DNA of 34,153 bases from Methylophaga sp. OBS4 (GTDB lineage Bacteria; Pseudomonadota; Gammaproteobacteria; Nitrosococcales; Methylophagaceae): assembly GCF_026319305.1 (NCBI RefSeq), contig NZ_JAPDMV010000029.1:1-34153 (forward strand), in the 5' to 3' direction. Of the stretch, positions 26,724 to 34,135 are shown piece by piece; the stretch's first letter is position 1, and each line of letters starts with the position of its first letter. A program made the position numbers and the translations under genes. The notes beneath the pieces are model-generated. The model did not search any database, was not told where the DNA came from, and saw only the letters and a program-made list of their open reading frames with translations.

Positions 26724-26760
26724 AGAACCTGTTCACGATCTCACCGCATAAACAGGTTCT
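26724..26760. repeat. inverted repeat between ppnN and the convergent gene
   Basis: Perfect 10-base arms AGAACCTGTT (26724-26733) and AACAGGTTCT (26751-26760), separated by 17 bases. There is no T-run on either side, so it is a weak candidate terminator. The sequence CCTGTTCACGATCTC resembles IS-end-like palindromes seen between genes elsewhere, but I cannot assign it. The last base overlaps the stop codon of the minus-strand gene. Confidence 0.5.
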
Positions 26761-27359
26761 CAGGGCGCGACAATGTCAATATGGGTGACAAACATCAATT
26801 CGCAGGCTTTTGCGCCGGTATCTTCCCGGGTCAGTGAGCTTTGCCAGTACCAGCCATCGTAACCATAGGCGCGGATAAGATAACCTTCCAGGCTGATAAT
26901 TTGACCCGGACTGACCAAATCCAGCATCGCTGCCACGATCTCATCGGCGGGCACCATATGCATATTGGCGCTTTGTGTTTCAATGGCGCGGCGGGGAATC
27001 GGAAAATCATTGACCTGCCAGTAATACCAGCGTCCTGATTGGCGGATCTCAATCTGCTCCAGCACCGCTTCATCCGACATTTTCTGCCAGCCTAATACCA
27101 AATCAGTCGGCGCCAGATCACTCTCCCGATCCAGCCAGTAATCCTCTCGCGACAACACTTTTGCTTGCAGTGAAAAAGCAGCCAGCGGCGTCAGAGAATA
27201 GTCCTTAAACTCAAATGGCTCAGCGCTTTTCAGCACACTCTGTTTTGGCGGCTGTTCAACTTTCACGCCCGGTCCAAGCACAACAGAATCTGCCCCCTGA
27301 CATTGCCAGGCAAAAATCGCAACTGCAGCAATAATCAAAATCAGTCGCGAAAATGTCAT
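26760..27359 (-). CDS. conserved exported protein of unknown function
   Basis: A 199-residue protein with an N-terminal signal sequence or anchor (about residues 4-22, ending WQCQGA). The remainder is rich in aromatic residues. I recognise it as a gammaproteobacterial conserved hypothetical through FSLQAKVLSREDYWLDRESDLAP, the IRQSGRWYYWQ segment, SANMHMVPADEIV and the closing WYWQSSLTREDTGAKACELM. No catalytic motif stands out. The final Cys-Glu segment and the SSLTREDTG motif look strongly conserved. It overlaps the upstream permease gene by four bases (ATGA), so the two are translationally coupled and may act together at the envelope. Confidence 0.8.
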   Translation of the reverse strand: MTFSRLILIIAAVAIFAWQCQGADSVVLGPGVKVEQPPKQSVLKSAEPFEFKDYSLTPLAAFSLQAKVLSREDYWLDRESDLAPTDLVLGWQKMSDEAVLEQIEIRQSGRWYYWQVNDFPIPRRAIETQSANMHMVPADEIVAAMLDLVSPGQIISLEGYLIRAYGYDGWYWQSSLTREDTGAKACELMFVTHIDIVAP

Positions 27360-28945
27360 GGTAGTGTCAGATTAAATTGTTTGCGCGCAAGCAGAATCAG
27401 AATCAGCACCGGGATACCCATTAATGCCGTTATCAAAAAGAAATTTTCATACCCCATCGATTCCGCCATAGAACCGGAGTACCCCCCCAGGACTTTAGGT
27501 AATAAAGTCATCAGCGAGCTGAAAATCGCATATTGCACCGCGGTAAAAGAAATATTAGTCAGGCTGGACAAAAAAGCAATAAACGCGGCGCTGGCCAAGC
27601 CGGCAGAAAGATTATCGGCGGATATCACCACGTAAAGCATGGTAATGTCATTCCCCATCTGTGCCAGCAGCATAAACAGCAAATTGGTCAAAGCAGATAA
27701 CAACGCGCCAAGAAACAAAATGCGCATCACACCAAAACGCACCGCCAGCAAGCCGCCCAGAAAGCCACCCACAATCGTCATCAGCAAACCAAAGCTTTTT
27801 ACCACTGTTGCAATCTGCGGTTTGCTGAACCCCATATCCTGATAAAACACATTGGCAATCACACCCAATACAATATCGGAGATCCGGTACAAGCCGACCA
27901 GCGCCAGTAACAGCCAGGCCAGAGACCAGCCATAACGGCGGAAAAAATCCTGCACCGGCTCCAGATAACTGCGGGTAAGCAAATCACGGTTTACCCAGCG
28001 GAACCGCATACAGAACCTTGCCAGCAACACGGCCACACCGAGGGCAACAGCAAACCGGAACATTTCTACCATCACCGCAGCCAGTTGCGCATTCTGCACC
28101 CATCCTGCAAGGGTCAACTTGGCCGCAACCGCGACATTACTGGTTAGCGTAAAACAGGCAATAACGCCACTGATAGCCACCAGAAAGGTGACAAACAAGC
28201 CCGCGTAGTCTCTTGCAGCTTCAGCCGGTCTGTGCCGATTCACCTGTGGTTCATCAATCACCAAAGTGGTGATAATGCCCACCAGCATAAATGCGGCCAT
28301 GCTCAGATAAGCAAGCTGCCAGGCACCGAAATTATAACTAACGATGGATGAGCCGAAATAACTCGCGATAATCAAGGCGCCGGCACCGGCTATCAGCATA
28401 CCGATACGGTAACCGGCAACATAACTGGCTGACATCAACGCCTGTAATTCGGTACCCGCGGATTCGATACGGTAGGCATCGATCACCACATCCTGCGTGG
28501 CCGAGGAAAAGCCCAGCAAGACCGCGGCCAGCGCTATCAGGGTCAATGACTGACTGGCCGGATCGATCATCGCCATCAAGATAATAGCCACCACTATCAT
28601 CAATTGTGCCAGCAACAACCAGGCACGGCGGCGGCCCAGCACCCGCGTCAGCCACGGCAACGGAATCACATCAACCAGCGGCGCCCAGACGAATTTGAAC
28701 GAATACCCCAATGCCGCCCAGCTGAAATAAGTCACCGCCGCCCGTTCCACCCCTGCCTCGCGCAGCCAGAGACTGAGAGAAGAAAAAATCAGCAGCAATG
28801 GCAGGCCGGCAGCGACACCGAAAAACAGCATCGTTACCACCCGCGGGTGACAAAACGCCCGCAAACTTTCCTGCCATGAACGAATTCTTGCTATCAAGCC
28901 ATTCTCTCGGATTAGGTTGAATCCGCTAAAGTACCATCGACGCAT
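27356..28945 (-). CDS. AmpG-like muropeptide permease (MFS)
   Basis: A 529-residue major facilitator protein with about 14 hydrophobic segments, as in AmpG, which imports GlcNAc-anhydroMurNAc peptides for cell-wall recycling. The AmpG-type N-terminus is GLPLLLIFSSLSLWLREAGVERAAVTYFSW, then KFVWAPLVDVIPLPWLTRVLGRRRAWLL and STATQDVVIDAYRIE-like residues (SSATQDVVIDAYRIES). A long C-terminal half with QDMGFSKPQIATVVKSFGL follows. The annotated ATG gives about 25 residues before the usual start. A TTG at 28897 with GAGAGA upstream is an alternative. It is divergent from dinB and coupled to the exported protein gene. Substrate specificity is inferred from family. Confidence 0.9.
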   Translation of the reverse strand: MRRWYFSGFNLIRENGLIARIRSWQESLRAFCHPRVVTMLFFGVAAGLPLLLIFSSLSLWLREAGVERAAVTYFSWAALGYSFKFVWAPLVDVIPLPWLTRVLGRRRAWLLLAQLMIVVAIILMAMIDPASQSLTLIALAAVLLGFSSATQDVVIDAYRIESAGTELQALMSASYVAGYRIGMLIAGAGALIIASYFGSSIVSYNFGAWQLAYLSMAAFMLVGIITTLVIDEPQVNRHRPAEAARDYAGLFVTFLVAISGVIACFTLTSNVAVAAKLTLAGWVQNAQLAAVMVEMFRFAVALGVAVLLARFCMRFRWVNRDLLTRSYLEPVQDFFRRYGWSLAWLLLALVGLYRISDIVLGVIANVFYQDMGFSKPQIATVVKSFGLLMTIVGGFLGGLLAVRFGVMRILFLGALLSALTNLLFMLLAQMGNDITMLYVVISADNLSAGLASAAFIAFLSSLTNISFTAVQYAIFSSLMTLLPKVLGGYSGSMAESMGYENFFLITALMGIPVLILILLARKQFNLTLP

Positions 28946-29036
28946 TCAGCAATCCACCACGGAAACGGAATACGTATGGTGCGTTGCGATAACGATTCAT
29001 GAGAAAATACAGAGAAGTTTTATTAACTTATTCACC

Positions 29037-30128
29037 ATGATCCGACAGCGCAAAATAATTCACGTCGATATGGATGCCTTTTTTGCATCCGTCGAGCAAC
29101 GCGACAACCCGGAATACAAAGGCAAACCGCTGATTGTCGGCGGTCAGCCCGATAGCCGCGGCGTAGTCGCTGCCTGCAGTTATGAAGCCCGAAAGTTCGG
29201 CATTCATTCGGCCATGCCCTGTTCCCGCGCCTACCGTTTGTGCCCGCAAGCGATATTCGTGCGGCCGCGTTTCGAAGCCTACCGTGAAGTCTCCAACCAG
29301 ATCCGCGCTATCTTCTGGCGCTATGCCAGCGAAGTCGAACCGTTATCTTTGGATGAAGCCTACCTGGATGTGAGCTACACCGCCGACTTCAATGGCTCCG
29401 CCACCTTAATCGCCAAAGCCATCAAGCGGGATATCCTCTCAGAAACGCATCTCACCGCCTCCGCCGGCGTCTCCTACAACAAGTTTCTCGCCAAGATTGC
29501 CTCGGATATGGACAAACCCAATGGCCTCTATGTGATTCGCCCCGAGCAAGGCGAAGCTTTTGTCGCTGAACTGCCGGTCGGCAAGTTTCATGGCATCGGC
29601 CCTGCCACCGAAGCCAAAATGAAACAACTCGGCATCGAAACCGGCTTTGACTTGCGCCAGAAATCTTTGACTGAACTAACCGAACGCTTCGGCAAATCCG
29701 GCCAGTATTACTACAACATCGCCCGCGGTATTGATAATCGCCCCGTACGCAGCACACGGGTCCGCAAGTCGCTGGGCAAAGAAACCACCTTTGCCGAAGA
29801 TATCCTTTCCGTACCTGAACTCACCGCCAAATTACGTGATCTTGCCGGGATCGTGCTGGAAAGCCTAGCGAAACAAAACCTGAAAGCACGTACCGTGACC
29901 GTGAAAGTCAAATATGCCGATTTTCAGCAAGTCACGCGAGCACAAACCATAGAGCACAGCATTGCGTTGACTGATTTAAAAGAATGGATTCCGCTGTTAT
30001 TAAGCCGGACTGAAGCCGGCCACAAACCGGTCAGACTGGTGGGTTTGAGTTTAAGCGGGTTTGATATGCCTGTTGCTGAAGAAAAACAGCAGCCGCAGTT
30101 GGATTTGGTGTTGAACGATGTATTTTAA
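29037..30128 (+). CDS. dinB: DNA polymerase IV (Y family)
   Basis: A 363-residue translesion polymerase. Catalytic acidic residues are visible in HVDMDAFFASVEQRDNP at the start and SLDEAYLDV near 104. The finger region GGQPDSRGVVAACSYEARKFG and the helix-hairpin-helix GKFHGIGPATEAKMKQLGI (about 182) are also typical. The little finger follows, with RKSLGKETTFAEDI. The open frame continues upstream to 28917, but ATG 29037 begins at the normal position. A clear LexA box was not found in the 90 bases upstream. It is the last recognisable core gene before the accessory region. Confidence 0.95.
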   Translation: MIRQRKIIHVDMDAFFASVEQRDNPEYKGKPLIVGGQPDSRGVVAACSYEARKFGIHSAMPCSRAYRLCPQAIFVRPRFEAYREVSNQIRAIFWRYASEVEPLSLDEAYLDVSYTADFNGSATLIAKAIKRDILSETHLTASAGVSYNKFLAKIASDMDKPNGLYVIRPEQGEAFVAELPVGKFHGIGPATEAKMKQLGIETGFDLRQKSLTELTERFGKSGQYYYNIARGIDNRPVRSTRVRKSLGKETTFAEDILSVPELTAKLRDLAGIVLESLAKQNLKARTVTVKVKYADFQQVTRAQTIEHSIALTDLKEWIPLLLSRTEAGHKPVRLVGLSLSGFDMPVAEEKQQPQLDLVLNDVF

Positions 30129-30237
30129 GTCACTAAATCTGTTACTTTAATGTTTCATAACGGTTTGTTGGTGAACAAAATTCAGTCACATTCAAGGTAG
30201 GTATAAAGAATTATAAGGCCACCCTCTTAATAATTTG

Positions 30238-30262
30238 TTATGAGACCAAACTGGTCTCATAA
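30238..30262. repeat. perfect 11-bp palindrome at the left edge of the accessory region
   Basis: TTATGAGACCA (30238-30248), loop AAC, TGGTCTCATAA (30252-30262). It has no T-run after it, so it is a poor terminator. It lies 110 bases after dinB and 36 before the next gene, so an operator for that gene or a mobile-element border are both possible. Confidence 0.55.
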
Positions 30263-30297
30263 AAGACACTGTTAAATGGGCCCCGTGAGGTGAAGAC

Positions 30298-30738
30298 ATG
30301 GAATGGATGCAGGCACTAGAGGGAGCGGTAGCGCTCGTGACTATCATCGCGGCCATTTATGGTGCATTCCAGTTTATAGATTGGCGAATCGGTAAGAAGA
30401 TCCACGAAGAATCTTTCTTACGAAAGATTTCTGCATCGCTTCGCCCGATGGTCATTTTCGACGAAAACGGCTCGATTCTTCTCGACCAAGGAGGAATGGA
30501 GGTAATTGAAAAAATCGAGGTCTCGCGTCCAGAAGGTAAAAACGTTCCCGAACGAATAACTATATTTCCGAAGAAGCACCTCTCACATGCACCAATACTC
30601 CAGACCCTTGAAAATGAACTTATCAATGTGGAGACCACTCGCGGAAAAGGATATGAGTGGGCCTATCGACTTGAATATCAGATGTACGAGAACGTCTTCA
30701 CCGGCAAGCGTAGATTCCGTCTTGAGGTGCTTCTGTAA
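30298..30738 (+). CDS. hypothetical protein with N-terminal membrane helix
   Basis: A 146-residue protein that I do not recognise. Residues about 7-27 (ALEGAVALVTIIAAIYGAFQFI) form one membrane segment. The remainder is charged and likely a small cytoplasmic domain, including MVIFDENGSILLDQGGMEVIEKIEV and KGYEWAYRLEYQMYENVFTG. A GAGGTGAAG ribosome site lies before the ATG. Codon use and base content differ from the core genes, and the gene lies between a GTTAAAT box at 30271 and an attC-like site at 30757-30805, like a gene-cassette insert. It may have been transferred. Confidence 0.7.
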   Translation: MEWMQALEGAVALVTIIAAIYGAFQFIDWRIGKKIHEESFLRKISASLRPMVIFDENGSILLDQGGMEVIEKIEVSRPEGKNVPERITIFPKKHLSHAPILQTLENELINVETTRGKGYEWAYRLEYQMYENVFTGKRRFRLEVLL

Positions 30739-30756
30739 TGCTAGTCGCTAGAATCC

Positions 30757-30805
30757 ATCTAACTAGTAGCACATCGAGTTCGACGGCTTGGCTTAGACGT
30801 TAAAT
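30757..30805 (+). other. attC-like integron recombination site (candidate)
   Basis: Left box ATCTAAC (30757-30763) matches RYYYAAC and right box GTTAAAT (30799-30805) matches GTTRRRY. A CGGCTT motif, typical of the L' box, lies at 30784-30789. The inner AGC/GCT and TCGA/TCGA pairs give a short imperfect hairpin. At 49 bases it is shorter than typical attC sites, and the left L box is poor. No integrase gene is visible. The sites at 30271 (GTTAAAT), 32469 (TTAGGC) and 33490 (GTTAGAG) are weaker cassette-junction candidates. Confidence 0.4.
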
Positions 30806-30824
30806 CTTTGAGGGAGGATCCGAA

Positions 30825-32435
30825 ATGGCTGACGAACCAAAGATTGACCTGAGCATTTATCTCGCCAAGGACGATATCGCCCTCCCCAATGGAAACATCA
30901 AGAACGTCGGGGCATTAAACAAGTCGACTTTGGACCTCCGGCAGGGCTGTCGGGCTACACTTTACGTCAGACGCCAGACTTCCAACACTCCCAAATGGGC
31001 CGCGCTCTTTCATAACTTTGTCGATGCTTCAGCCTTTGGAAGGAACTCGTCAACCGGAGCTGTTCTTTCTATACCTTGGCAGCAACGAACCTTCCTCATT
31101 TCATTTGGCCAGGGTTGGCACAACATCGATAGTGCGAAGATTGAAAAGGAATTTGGGCTAAAGACCGCCTTGAACATACTTGATCCTGAGAGTATCAGAA
31201 GCATCGACAAATCAACACTGGAGGCACAGCCTACACAGCAGAGGGAACAGTCTGGCCGTGCAACTGAAGTGCAGTACTTCGGCATTGATGTTGAACGGGA
31301 TCTACTTCGTGCGGTAACGGGAAAGCCAGCCGACGAATACTTTGGTAACCGAGTATCTGGGTTGGATTCCATTCATTTGAGTTTAGATATTGATCCAGAG
31401 GAATTGCCGGATTTATTGGACATGCTCCTCGCCGCTTACCGAAGCGACGCATACAAAAACGGACCTTTTTCATGGATTGACCATATCGGCCAAATTCGTG
31501 ATCCCGAGGTCACAAAAGATCTGGACAACACGCTCATTGAAAACCTAAACCACCGAGATATTGAAAAAGTTTGGCTCTCAGTCCCAGAAATAATCGATTG
31601 GAACCGCGTCGTGGGATTCAGGTACTCAATGGCAAGACGTGCACCGCGAGTCTATGATGTTCGCGTACTCGATTTCCTAGAGACATTCGAAGATGGGGAA
31701 GTCACACCAGAGGACCTGATGCGGCGCAAAATCTATTGTGTGGATGCTGATGACAAGCCCGTTCTTGATCGACCAGCCTACTACTACTTATACGCCGAGG
31801 TAGAAAGAAACAATGAAGTCTGCCTCCTAAATAACGGGAAGTGGTATCGGATCGAAACCAACTACGCTGACACGATCAATCAGAATTTTAATTCAATCGT
31901 TCGCTATGATAAGGAAATGCCCTGCTATAACGACGAATCCGAGGGTGCGTACAACAGCCGTGTCGCGAACAACGAACCAGCGGAGTATGTCCTCATGGAC
32001 ACAGACCTTGCCTATGTGCGAGGTGCTGCATCTGGAGTGGAGATCTGCGACCTATATCGCAATGATAAGGAGTTCATCCACGTGAAAAGATATGGTGGAT
32101 CAAGTGTGCTAAGCCACTTATTCAATCAAGGATTGGTTTCAGGTGAACTGTTCAGAATGGATTCGGTATATAGGAACATTGTGAATGACAAGTTGCCCGC
32201 AGACCGCAAGATCGATCCAGCAAGATCGCCTTTGCCAAAAGAGTATCGGGTTGTGTATGCGGTTGTTAGCGAAAGCGACGAACCTCTTTCAGTGCCATTT
32301 TTCTCAAAGATCAGTCTCAAGAATTGCGTTTCTAGGCTTGAGGCTATGGGATTTACCGCAATGCTTACCAAGATTTCTGTTGAGCAACAGCGGAAAATTC
32401 TAAAGACCTATGCGCCAGCACCAGACAAGATTTAA
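30825..32435 (+). CDS. TIGR04141/DUF6119 family sporadically distributed protein
   Basis: A 536-residue protein that fits the TIGR04141 family of unknown function, found in variable genomic regions. Family-like segments are FLISFGQGWHNIDSAKIEKEFGLKTALNILDPESIRSID (about 90-127), FGIDVERDLLRAVTGKP near 151, and LDDALHI-type residues (LDSIHLSLDID) near 178. A later WYRIETNYADTINQNF segment near 341 follows. No enzyme motif is evident to me. The family has been noted near restriction or defence genes in some genomes, but no such gene is certain here. A GGGAGG ribosome site precedes the ATG. It has a cassette-like left border, suggesting acquisition. Confidence 0.85.
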   Translation: MADEPKIDLSIYLAKDDIALPNGNIKNVGALNKSTLDLRQGCRATLYVRRQTSNTPKWAALFHNFVDASAFGRNSSTGAVLSIPWQQRTFLISFGQGWHNIDSAKIEKEFGLKTALNILDPESIRSIDKSTLEAQPTQQREQSGRATEVQYFGIDVERDLLRAVTGKPADEYFGNRVSGLDSIHLSLDIDPEELPDLLDMLLAAYRSDAYKNGPFSWIDHIGQIRDPEVTKDLDNTLIENLNHRDIEKVWLSVPEIIDWNRVVGFRYSMARRAPRVYDVRVLDFLETFEDGEVTPEDLMRRKIYCVDADDKPVLDRPAYYYLYAEVERNNEVCLLNNGKWYRIETNYADTINQNFNSIVRYDKEMPCYNDESEGAYNSRVANNEPAEYVLMDTDLAYVRGAASGVEICDLYRNDKEFIHVKRYGGSSVLSHLFNQGLVSGELFRMDSVYRNIVNDKLPADRKIDPARSPLPKEYRVVYAVVSESDEPLSVPFFSKISLKNCVSRLEAMGFTAMLTKISVEQQRKILKTYAPAPDKI

Positions 32436-32480
32436 GGAATGGTTGCAGGTGACGTTTGACCCACTACATTAGGCATCAAG

Positions 32481-33401
32481 ATGCTTCAAATCAAATTGCC
32501 CACAAATGAAAAAGAGTTCATTGCGATGATGGAAGTGGTGGATTCATTTCTTAGAGAACAAGAAATACCAATTCATGCACGGCCAATGCGAGGTTGGTTT
32601 GAGATATCAAAAACACTAAAGCTTGGGCTTAGTCTGTTTCCAAGGGAGAATAGGCCTGCGGCAGATGGTGTCTATACTGGTGATGATTTAACTATCAGAA
32701 TCTTCTCTTGGTTTGATGAAAGATATGGAAATAAACTTGCAGTCCGAATGGGGCCCGGGCGCGGTGCAATAATGGTGCGCGGAGATCTTTGGGAAGTACA
32801 CTTTCCAAAGATCTATGGGACTGTTGAGTTTTTCATTTCGGCTAATGAGAGATCCTCTAACCAAGGCGAGGATCTTAAGTTAAAGAGAATTCCTCGATGT
32901 AATATCTTGGACGTAATCACTGATTTTCCTGTTGGGCTGGCCAGATCATTAAGTTCTGGTGAGTTAAGAACCATTGCTGATTCATTTATTGCTGGTTATC
33001 ACTCAATGGATTCAATATCTAAAGTCCAAAAATCGCCCATGGTTAGCGAAATTCTTAGTGACATAGACTCAGCTGTAAATCACTTACTATCAAGTCCTCC
33101 TCATTACGGCTTATCAAAGTGGTCTTCCTTACAAACAGTAGAAAAATCATTTAAAACTTTTTTAGCAATTAAAGGAATAGATTTTCCCAAGCACCATCAG
33201 CTACATGAATTATCAAGGCTATCAAAAGAAAATGGACTGTTTGCTGTAGAGAAAAGCTTAATTGATAAAATTCAATGTAGCGCAGGGGTGCGATATGGTG
33301 ATGAAAAAGTAAGCAAAGAAGAGGCATATGAAGCTCATCTATTATCAGTTGTGTTGGGTGGAGATATTGCTAAAAGTATTGATAGCCTGACCAGTGCGTA
33401 G
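32481..33401 (+). CDS. hypothetical protein with HEPN-like C-terminal domain
   Basis: A 306-residue protein without a family I can name. The N-terminal 150 residues contain several beta-strand-like stretches and no known motif. The C-terminal part (about 205-300) is helical and has the HEPN pattern. LSKWSSLQTVEKSFKTFLAIKG is followed by FPKHHQLHELSRLS near 235 and a later CSAGVRYGDEKVSKEEAYEAH near 270. HEPN proteins are often RNases or nucleotide-binding partners in toxin-antitoxin and defence systems, but the classical catalytic R-x4-6-H is not clear. The stop codon lies within a REP-like half-site. It starts 12 bases after a TTAGGC junction-like box. Confidence 0.65.
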   Translation: MLQIKLPTNEKEFIAMMEVVDSFLREQEIPIHARPMRGWFEISKTLKLGLSLFPRENRPAADGVYTGDDLTIRIFSWFDERYGNKLAVRMGPGRGAIMVRGDLWEVHFPKIYGTVEFFISANERSSNQGEDLKLKRIPRCNILDVITDFPVGLARSLSSGELRTIADSFIAGYHSMDSISKVQKSPMVSEILSDIDSAVNHLLSSPPHYGLSKWSSLQTVEKSFKTFLAIKGIDFPKHHQLHELSRLSKENGLFAVEKSLIDKIQCSAGVRYGDEKVSKEEAYEAHLLSVVLGGDIAKSIDSLTSA

Positions 33402-33415
33402 GTTGGGTTGAGGTA
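33396..33415 (+). repeat. REP-like half-site, copy 1
   Basis: GCGTAGGTTGGGTTGAGGTA, identical to the copy at 33925-33944. It contains the GTAG tetranucleotide and GTTGGGTT arm typical of REP sequences mobilised by RAYT transposases. The complementary AACCCAAC arm is missing. The HEPN-like gene's TAG stop lies inside it. Confidence 0.75.
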
Positions 33416-33427
33416 AAAACTGGCGGT

Positions 33428-33444
33428 GACAGATACTATCTGTC
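33428..33444. repeat. 17-bp palindrome
   Basis: GACAGATACTATCTGTC, with 8-base arms around a central C, lies in the spacer between the HEPN-like and zinc-motif genes. It has the form of an operator or part of a recombination site. Confidence 0.5.
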
Positions 33445-33507
33445 TATCATGTAGTAAAGAATCTATAACAGCATGCCGTATAACACACTGTTAGAGCACT
33501 AAATGGT

Positions 33508-33918
33508 ATGAACTCCCTCCAGAACCAACTAAAGAAACTGTTTCCAGACGCTCGTTGGAAAAATCAAGAACAGTCGCCGGAAAAGACTACTGGCCTGAAA
33601 CCCCAGAAAAACAAAAAAACTCGTAGGGCAAACCTTAAGCCAACACCGAAAGGGATGATCCGATGCAAAAACTGCAATGCGCTTGTTAACAACAAAAACT
33701 ACGAAAAACACTTGCATGTAAGCTGCCCGAATAACATGGTTAACCGTAAGAAGAGAAAACAACAAAAACTTGAAAGGCTTCGCGCAGAGAAACTTCGTAA
33801 AAAACTGCTCAACAAGCCTTCGCCAGAGAAACAAGCTGCGATCGATAGACTACAGAGGAGAGGTTTCCATGAAGGTGCGAGTGTGCCGGGTTCCCATATA
33901 CGGAAAATCGATCGATAA
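33508..33918 (+). CDS. small basic protein with a C2HC zinc-finger-like motif
   Basis: A 136-residue, very basic protein with Lys/Arg-rich segments on both sides of one potential metal site. The site is C-x2-C then H-x4-C within MIRCKNCNALVNNKNYEKHL and the following HVSCP. It resembles the small zinc-ribbon 'PP0621'-type or treble-clef fingers in spacing only, so I assign no family. A nucleic-acid-binding role would be consistent with the charge and the finger. It lies 18 bases after a GTTAGAG junction-like box and 7 bases before a REP-like half-site. The ribosome site is weak. Confidence 0.7.
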   Translation: MNSLQNQLKKLFPDARWKNQEQSPEKTTGLKPQKNKKTRRANLKPTPKGMIRCKNCNALVNNKNYEKHLHVSCPNNMVNRKKRKQQKLERLRAEKLRKKLLNKPSPEKQAAIDRLQRRGFHEGASVPGSHIRKIDR

Positions 33919-33924
33919 GCAAGC

Positions 33925-33944
33925 GCGTAGGTTGGGTTGAGGTA
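33925..33944 (+). repeat. REP-like half-site, copy 2
   Basis: An exact copy of the 20-base half-site at 33396-33415, 529 bases away. It again follows a stop codon closely, and an IS-like end begins immediately after it. The opposite arm of the REP palindrome is absent. Confidence 0.75.
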
Positions 33945-34040
33945 GAGGGTGTTCAAAATTCTGTGTCAGCCAATCAGTCATAGACTGATGTATTCCTCCA
34001 GCCGCTCGGGGAAAAGGATATTTAGGATATTTAGGGTCAG
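33945..34040 (-). mobile_element. probable end of an IS256-type element with transposase C-terminal remnant
   Basis: GAGGGTGTTCAAAATTCTGTG at 33945-33965 resembles IS256-family terminal repeats. Reading leftward, a minus-strand frame ends LNILFPERLEEYIS-L at a TGA (33978-33980), like the C-terminus of Mutator-type transposases. It is interrupted by a duplicated CTAAATATC (34014-34031), and an upstream stop codon ends the frame. The remnant is too short for a firm call. Confidence 0.35.
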
Positions 34041-34045
34041 TGTAA

Positions 34046-34135
34046 AAACTAGCCGTTGGAAATGATAAATTCACACGAGAAATAGAAGCATTAACTGGGC
34101 GTAGAGTTACCTCAATAAAACCAATCCAAAGTTAA
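34046..34135 (+). pseudogene. REP-associated (RAYT/IS200-like) transposase, C-terminal remnant
   Basis: The plus frame reads KLAVGNDKFTREIEALTGRR and then VTSIKPIQS to a TAA at 34133-34135, preceded by a stop at 34043. The pattern G-N-D-x-F-x3-I-E-x2-T-G-R-R is the C-terminal signature of Y1-type REP-associated transposases. The catalytic HUH and Tyr parts are absent from the window. The two REP-like half-sites nearby support the call. Confidence 0.65.

Noticed and set aside
28917-29036. N-terminal extension of the dinB frame
   Set aside because: Y-family polymerases begin at the KIIHVDMD segment. The extra 40 residues show no similarity to the family and overlap the divergent permease's start region.
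28946-29036. LexA (SOS) box for dinB
   Set aside because: I looked for CTG-N10-CAG on both strands. Only a one-sided ATACAG was found, so no operator is claimed.
33850-34074. 74-residue minus-strand open frame near the right edge
   Set aside because: It uses a GTG start, runs antisense through the REP half-site, IS end and RAYT remnant, and shows no protein-like conservation.
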